Positions 13,464 to 16,088 of a stretch of 16,088 nucleotides of DNA are shown in pieces; the first letter of the stretch is position 1, and each line of letters begins with the position of its first letter. The translations under genes and the position numbers were made by a program. The stretch spans positions 1 through 16,088 of the forward strand of contig JAHZHY010000119.1 of NCBI GenBank assembly GCA_019420045.1. Direction: 5' to 3'. Source of the stretch: Clostridiales bacterium. Its GTDB lineage: Bacteria > Bacillota > Clostridia > Oscillospirales > Butyricicoccaceae. A model generated the notes under the pieces. That model was not told the DNA's origin, did no database searches, and saw nothing but the letters and a program-made list of their open reading frames with translations.

Positions 13464-15422
13464 ATGTCTGAACAACTGAAGAAAGAAACTGGTCTTTCGC
13501 AGCCTGCGGGCAGCGAAGGGCCTAAAAAGCCTGCCGCGAAAAAATCGTTTTTCCGCACCAGAAGCAGTGAAAAGAAAAAAACTGCCGCCAAATCCGCCGA
13601 GTCCACAGGACAGAAAAGGTCCACATCCAAGAAAACTCCGGCCAAGAGCAAAACCTCTCGGAATTCTTCCAAAGCGGTGATTGAAAAAGCGGCGGACGCC
13701 ATCGACTCGGTGAAAAAGCCGGTGGAAAAAGCCAAGAAGCCCCAGGAGTCCCGGGGCCGCAGCAACAAGAACAAGCTGCGGGTCATTCCCTTGGGCGGCC
13801 TGAACGAAATCGGCAAGAACATGACTGCCTTTGAATATGGCAACGACATCGTGGTTATCGACTGCGGCATGACCTTCCCCGACGACGAAATGCTGGGGGT
13901 GGACCTGGTCATTCCCGACATCACCTACCTGAAAAAGAACGCCGACCGGGTGCGGGCCTTCCTGATCACCCACGCTCACGAGGACCACATCGGCGCCCTG
14001 CCCTATGTGCTGCGGGATGTGAATGCCCCCATTTACTGCACCACCCTCACTGCCGGCATGATCCGGCTGAAACTTTCCGAACACCGGAATTTGAAAAAAG
14101 TGAAGATCTACGAGAAGCCCGCCGGTTCCACTTTCAAAGCCGGCAGCTTTGAAGTGGAGTTTATCCGCATCAACCACTCGGTGCCCGATGCCGTCTCCAT
14201 CGCCTTGAAAACCCCGGTGGGCACTGTCATCGACACCGGCGACTTCAAAATCGACACCACCCCCATCTCCGGAGAGATGATCGACCTGACCCGTTTCGGC
14301 GAGCTGGGGAAAAAGGGTGTCCTGCTCCTGATGGCCGACTCCACCAATGCCGAACGCCCTGGCTTTGCCATGAGCGAAAGCAGTGTGGGCAAGGCCCTGG
14401 AAGCCCAGTTCAAAGGCACCGACAAACGCATCATCGTGGCCACCTTTGCCTCCAATGTCCACCGGGTGCAGCAGATCATCAACGCCGCCGTGAAATATGG
14501 CCGCAAAGTGGCCCTTTCTGGCCGGAGCATGGAAAATATGCTGAAAGTGACCACCGAGCTGGGATATGTGAACATCCCCGCAGGCACACTGATCGACATC
14601 AGCATGACCCGGAAATACACCGACGATCAGCTGTGTATCATCACCACCGGCAGCCAGGGCGAGCCTATGAGCGCTCTGTACCGCATGGCCTATGGCTCAC
14701 ACCGGCAGATCGAAGTGGGACCCCATGACAAGATCCTCCTTTCTGCCAGTCCCATCCCCGGCAATGAAAAATCGGTCTATTCCCTCATCAATGAGCTGAC
14801 CCGCCGTGGTGCTGAAGTGGTCTATGACAAACTGGCCCATCTTCATGTTTCCGGCCACGCCTGCCAGGAAGAGCTGAAGATGATCATGGCCCTGACCAAA
14901 CCCCGCTTCTTCATGCCTGTCCACGGCGAATACCGCCACCTCCAGATCAATGCCAGTCTGGCCCGTTCCACCGGCATTCCCTCCAAGAACATCTTCATCT
15001 CCCAGGTGGGCAAAGTGCTGGAGCTGACAAAGGACAGCGCCCACTTCAACGGCACCGTGCCCTGTGGCCGGGTGCTGGTGGACGGCAGCGGTGTGGGCGA
15101 TGTGGGCCAGACGGTGCTGCGGGACCGGAAGCACCTGTCGGAAGACGGTCTGATCGTGGCCGTTGTCACCATCGACGGTGCCAGCAACCAAGTGGTGGCC
15201 GGACCGGATATTGTTTCCCGCGGCTTTGTTTATGTAAAGGACGCCGAGGAGCTCACCGAAGGAATGCGCCGGGCCGCTTCCACCGCCCTTGCTGAGTGCT
15301 CCCGCAACGGCATCCGGGATTGGAACGGTCTGAAAACCACTCTCCGGGACTGCCTGTCCGATTTTGTATTCAAAAAGACCAAGCGCAGTCCCATGATCCT
15401 TCCCGTCATCATGGAAGTATAA
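13464..15422 (+). CDS. rnj: Ribonuclease J with N-terminal basic extension
   Basis: Metallo-beta-lactamase/beta-CASP ribonuclease with 5'-3' exo- and endonuclease activity, central to mRNA decay and rRNA maturation in Firmicutes. It has 652 residues; the catalytic core starts at about residue 106 (RVIPLGGLNEIGKNM). The metal-binding motif HAHEDH is at 170-175, followed by DTGDFKID, the beta-CASP domain with TGSQGEPMSALYRMA, then SGHACQEEL and HGEYRHL, and the C-terminal domain. Typical RNase J has about 555 residues; the excess is an N-terminal Lys/Ala/Ser-rich, probably disordered tail of about 104 residues. The start is ATG 13464, with GGAG (13450-13453) 10 bases upstream; GTG 13395 and ATG 13413 are in frame but have poorer sites. 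A leader attenuator precedes it and a terminator follows. Confidence 0.95.
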   Translation: MSEQLKKETGLSQPAGSEGPKKPAAKKSFFRTRSSEKKKTAAKSAESTGQKRSTSKKTPAKSKTSRNSSKAVIEKAADAIDSVKKPVEKAKKPQESRGRSNKNKLRVIPLGGLNEIGKNMTAFEYGNDIVVIDCGMTFPDDEMLGVDLVIPDITYLKKNADRVRAFLITHAHEDHIGALPYVLRDVNAPIYCTTLTAGMIRLKLSEHRNLKKVKIYEKPAGSTFKAGSFEVEFIRINHSVPDAVSIALKTPVGTVIDTGDFKIDTTPISGEMIDLTRFGELGKKGVLLLMADSTNAERPGFAMSESSVGKALEAQFKGTDKRIIVATFASNVHRVQQIINAAVKYGRKVALSGRSMENMLKVTTELGYVNIPAGTLIDISMTRKYTDDQLCIITTGSQGEPMSALYRMAYGSHRQIEVGPHDKILLSASPIPGNEKSVYSLINELTRRGAEVVYDKLAHLHVSGHACQEELKMIMALTKPRFFMPVHGEYRHLQINASLARSTGIPSKNIFISQVGKVLELTKDSAHFNGTVPCGRVLVDGSGVGDVGQTVLRDRKHLSEDGLIVAVVTIDGASNQVVAGPDIVSRGFVYVKDAEELTEGMRRAASTALAECSRNGIRDWNGLKTTLRDCLSDFVFKKTKRSPMILPVIMEV

Positions 15423-15433
15423 GCCTAATCTGC

Positions 15434-15464
15434 ATCCCCGGCGGTGTGTCCGCCGGGGATTTTT
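15434..15464 (+). terminator. Rho-independent terminator after RNase J
   Basis: An 11-bp perfect GC-rich stem (15434-15444 with 15450-15460, loop of 5) is followed by five T (15460-15464), 11 bases past the stop codon. The ribosome-binding site of the next gene starts only a few bases later, so that gene must depend on readthrough or on an unseen promoter. Confidence 0.88.
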
Positions 15465-15480
15465 CAAAGGAGGGCCTCTA

Positions 15481-15789
15481 ATGACATTTCGCCAGCAAAT
15501 TTACGATCTGGTACGCCAGATCCCGCCCGGCCGGGTAGCCACCTATGGGCTGATCGCCTTTTTGTGCGGCTCTCCCCGCGGCGGACGGATCGTCGGAGCT
15601 GCCATGGCCCAATGTCCCTATGAAGATGTGCCCTGTCATCGGGTGGTAAACCGGCGGGGCGAAATGGCACCAGGGAACGCCTTCGGTGCCCCAGGCCGTC
15701 AAAGGCAACTTTTGGAAAAAGAGGGGATTGTTTTTCGTCCGGACGGCCGGGTGGAACTGTCGATTTTTGGTTGGGGCGGTCCGGAATAA
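15481..15789 (+). CDS. Short MGMT-family / alkyltransferase-like DNA-binding protein
   Basis: Single-domain protein of 102 residues matching only the C-terminal DNA-binding/active-site domain of O6-alkylguanine-DNA alkyltransferases. Seen: PPGRVATYG (15-23) with the recognition-helix region, RIVGAAM (36-42) with the arginine finger, the active-site box PCHRVV (51-56) with Cys52, then GRQRQLLEKEGI as in ATL proteins. Most ATL proteins have Trp in place of the cysteine (PWHR) and only flag lesions for nucleotide excision repair; this one keeps the reactive Cys but lacks the N-terminal domain of full MGMT. The hinge Asn before the active site appears replaced (QCP). It may repair, or merely bind, alkylated guanine. 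GGAGG lies 7 bases before ATG 15481. Confidence 0.85.
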   Translation: MTFRQQIYDLVRQIPPGRVATYGLIAFLCGSPRGGRIVGAAMAQCPYEDVPCHRVVNRRGEMAPGNAFGAPGRQRQLLEKEGIVFRPDGRVELSIFGWGGPE

Positions 15790-15838
15790 CCACCTTTCTC
15801 CCGGAGACACTAACAAAGATCCTTCAAAAGAAAGGTGG
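15790..15838 (+). promoter_or_regulatory. Inverted repeat sequestering the next gene's ribosome-binding site
   Basis: CCACCTTTCT (15790-15799) begins immediately after the TAA of the MGMT-like gene and is perfectly complementary to AGAAAGGTGG (15829-15838), which contains the AAAGGTGG Shine-Dalgarno site of the following gene. The 10-bp stem spans a 29-base loop. A ribosome finishing the upstream gene would cover the left arm and free the site, giving translational coupling (inference). Confidence 0.55.
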
Positions 15839-15846
15839 ATTCGAAA

Positions 15847-16029
15847 ATGAAAGGCTCGTCGTTTGCCATGGGTATTGCAGCCGGCGCCGTGCTGGGCGCT
15901 GCCATATCCATGACGGCAGAAACCTATATGACGCCCCGGATGCGCCGGGATATGAAGAAATACACCCATAAGGGCATGAAGGCTATGGGCCATATTGCCG
16001 AAGGCATCGGCACTCTGATGCATGAGTGA
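15847..16029 (+). CDS. Small hypothetical membrane-associated protein
   Basis: A 60-residue protein of no recognised family. Residues about 5-24 are hydrophobic and rich in Gly and Ala with GxxxG spacing (a glycine-zipper-like membrane helix, MGIAAGAVLGAA); the rest is basic and amphipathic with many Met and Lys. It loosely resembles YtxH-type small proteins, but I would not assign it. ATG 15847 is chosen because AAAGGTGG lies 8 bases upstream; the GTG at 15835 lies inside that site. It follows the MGMT-like gene by 57 bases and may be co-expressed through the inverted repeat between them. Confidence 0.65.
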   Translation: MKGSSFAMGIAAGAVLGAAISMTAETYMTPRMRRDMKKYTHKGMKAMGHIAEGIGTLMHE

Positions 16030-16035
16030 CCGATA

Positions 16036-16088
16036 GTGAATTGTCAAACTAAGTGCAACAGGAGTTGAGCTCGAAGTCCCATAGTTCC
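16036..16088. mobile_element. Possible insertion-sequence end (IS30-like inverted repeat)
   Basis: The minus-strand reading of the final bases includes TGTTGCACTTAGTTTGACAA (about 16043-16062), which resembles inverted-repeat ends of IS30-family elements as I remember them. No transposase is in the window, and the inner part of any element would lie to the right. Weak, memory-based. Confidence 0.25.

Noticed and set aside
13446..14462. 338-codon open frame antisense to RNase J
   Set aside because: Mirror of the RNase J coding sequence; no independent evidence of coding.
1..16088. CRISPR arrays, tRNA or rRNA genes, prophage genes
   Set aside because: No regularly spaced direct repeats, cloverleaf-type sequences, rRNA segments or phage-type proteins were seen on either strand.

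Overview
The window looks like a chromosomal housekeeping region from a Gram-positive anaerobe of class Clostridia, probably Oscillospiraceae or a close relative. The evidence is the gene content and order (rpmG-secE-nusG-rplK-rplA, rplJ-rplL, gdpP-rplI-dnaB, tilS/hprT-ftsH, RNase J), strong AGGAGG-type Shine-Dalgarno sites, sigma-A style promoters (TTGACA-17-TATAAT type), a moderately high GC content, and an RNase J with a long basic N-terminal tail. The species assignment is inference.

Left part (about 82-7961, all minus strand): a sigma-A promoter at 7933-7961 starts a compact unit, gdpP (c-di-AMP phosphodiesterase), rplI (L9), dnaB (replicative helicase), a fused tilS-hprT (tRNA-Ile lysidine synthetase joined in frame to hypoxanthine phosphoribosyltransferase), and ftsH (membrane AAA protease). 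Gaps are short and dnaB/tilS overlap, so the genes are likely co-transcribed.

Middle part (about 8018-11656, minus strand): promoter 11628-11656 drives rpmG (L33), secE, nusG, rplK (L11) and rplA (L1). A second promoter at 9181-9209, followed by an L10-leader-type RNA, drives rplJ (L10) and rplL (L7/L12), which end at a strong terminator (8018-8047). This is the canonical Sec/NusG/ribosomal-stalk cluster.

A 460-base stretch without a protein gene (11544-12003) is not empty. Besides the rpmG promoter it holds a second, near-consensus minus-strand promoter (11793-11821) with an AT-rich upstream tract and a -10 inside a perfect 16-bp palindrome. About 60 bases downstream of its expected start lies a 14-bp perfect hairpin. 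I read this as a candidate short non-coding RNA or regulated leader.

Right part: ruvX/yqgF (plus strand) meets tail-to-tail, with interlocking stop codons, a pair of half-size TauE/SafE permease genes (minus strand). Then a leader of about 200 bases containing a terminator-like attenuator precedes the RNase J gene (plus strand). It is followed by a terminator, a short MGMT/ATL-like protein that keeps the PCHR cysteine, and a 60-residue membrane-associated protein whose ribosome-binding site is buried in a 10-bp inverted repeat. The last ~50 bases resemble an insertion-sequence end, but this is weak.

No CRISPR array, tRNA, rRNA or phage gene was seen. Most of the window is ordinary core machinery. 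The non-routine signals are RNA-level (the candidate small RNA, the RNase J attenuator, the sequestered RBS), the TilS-HprT fusion and the split TauE pair.
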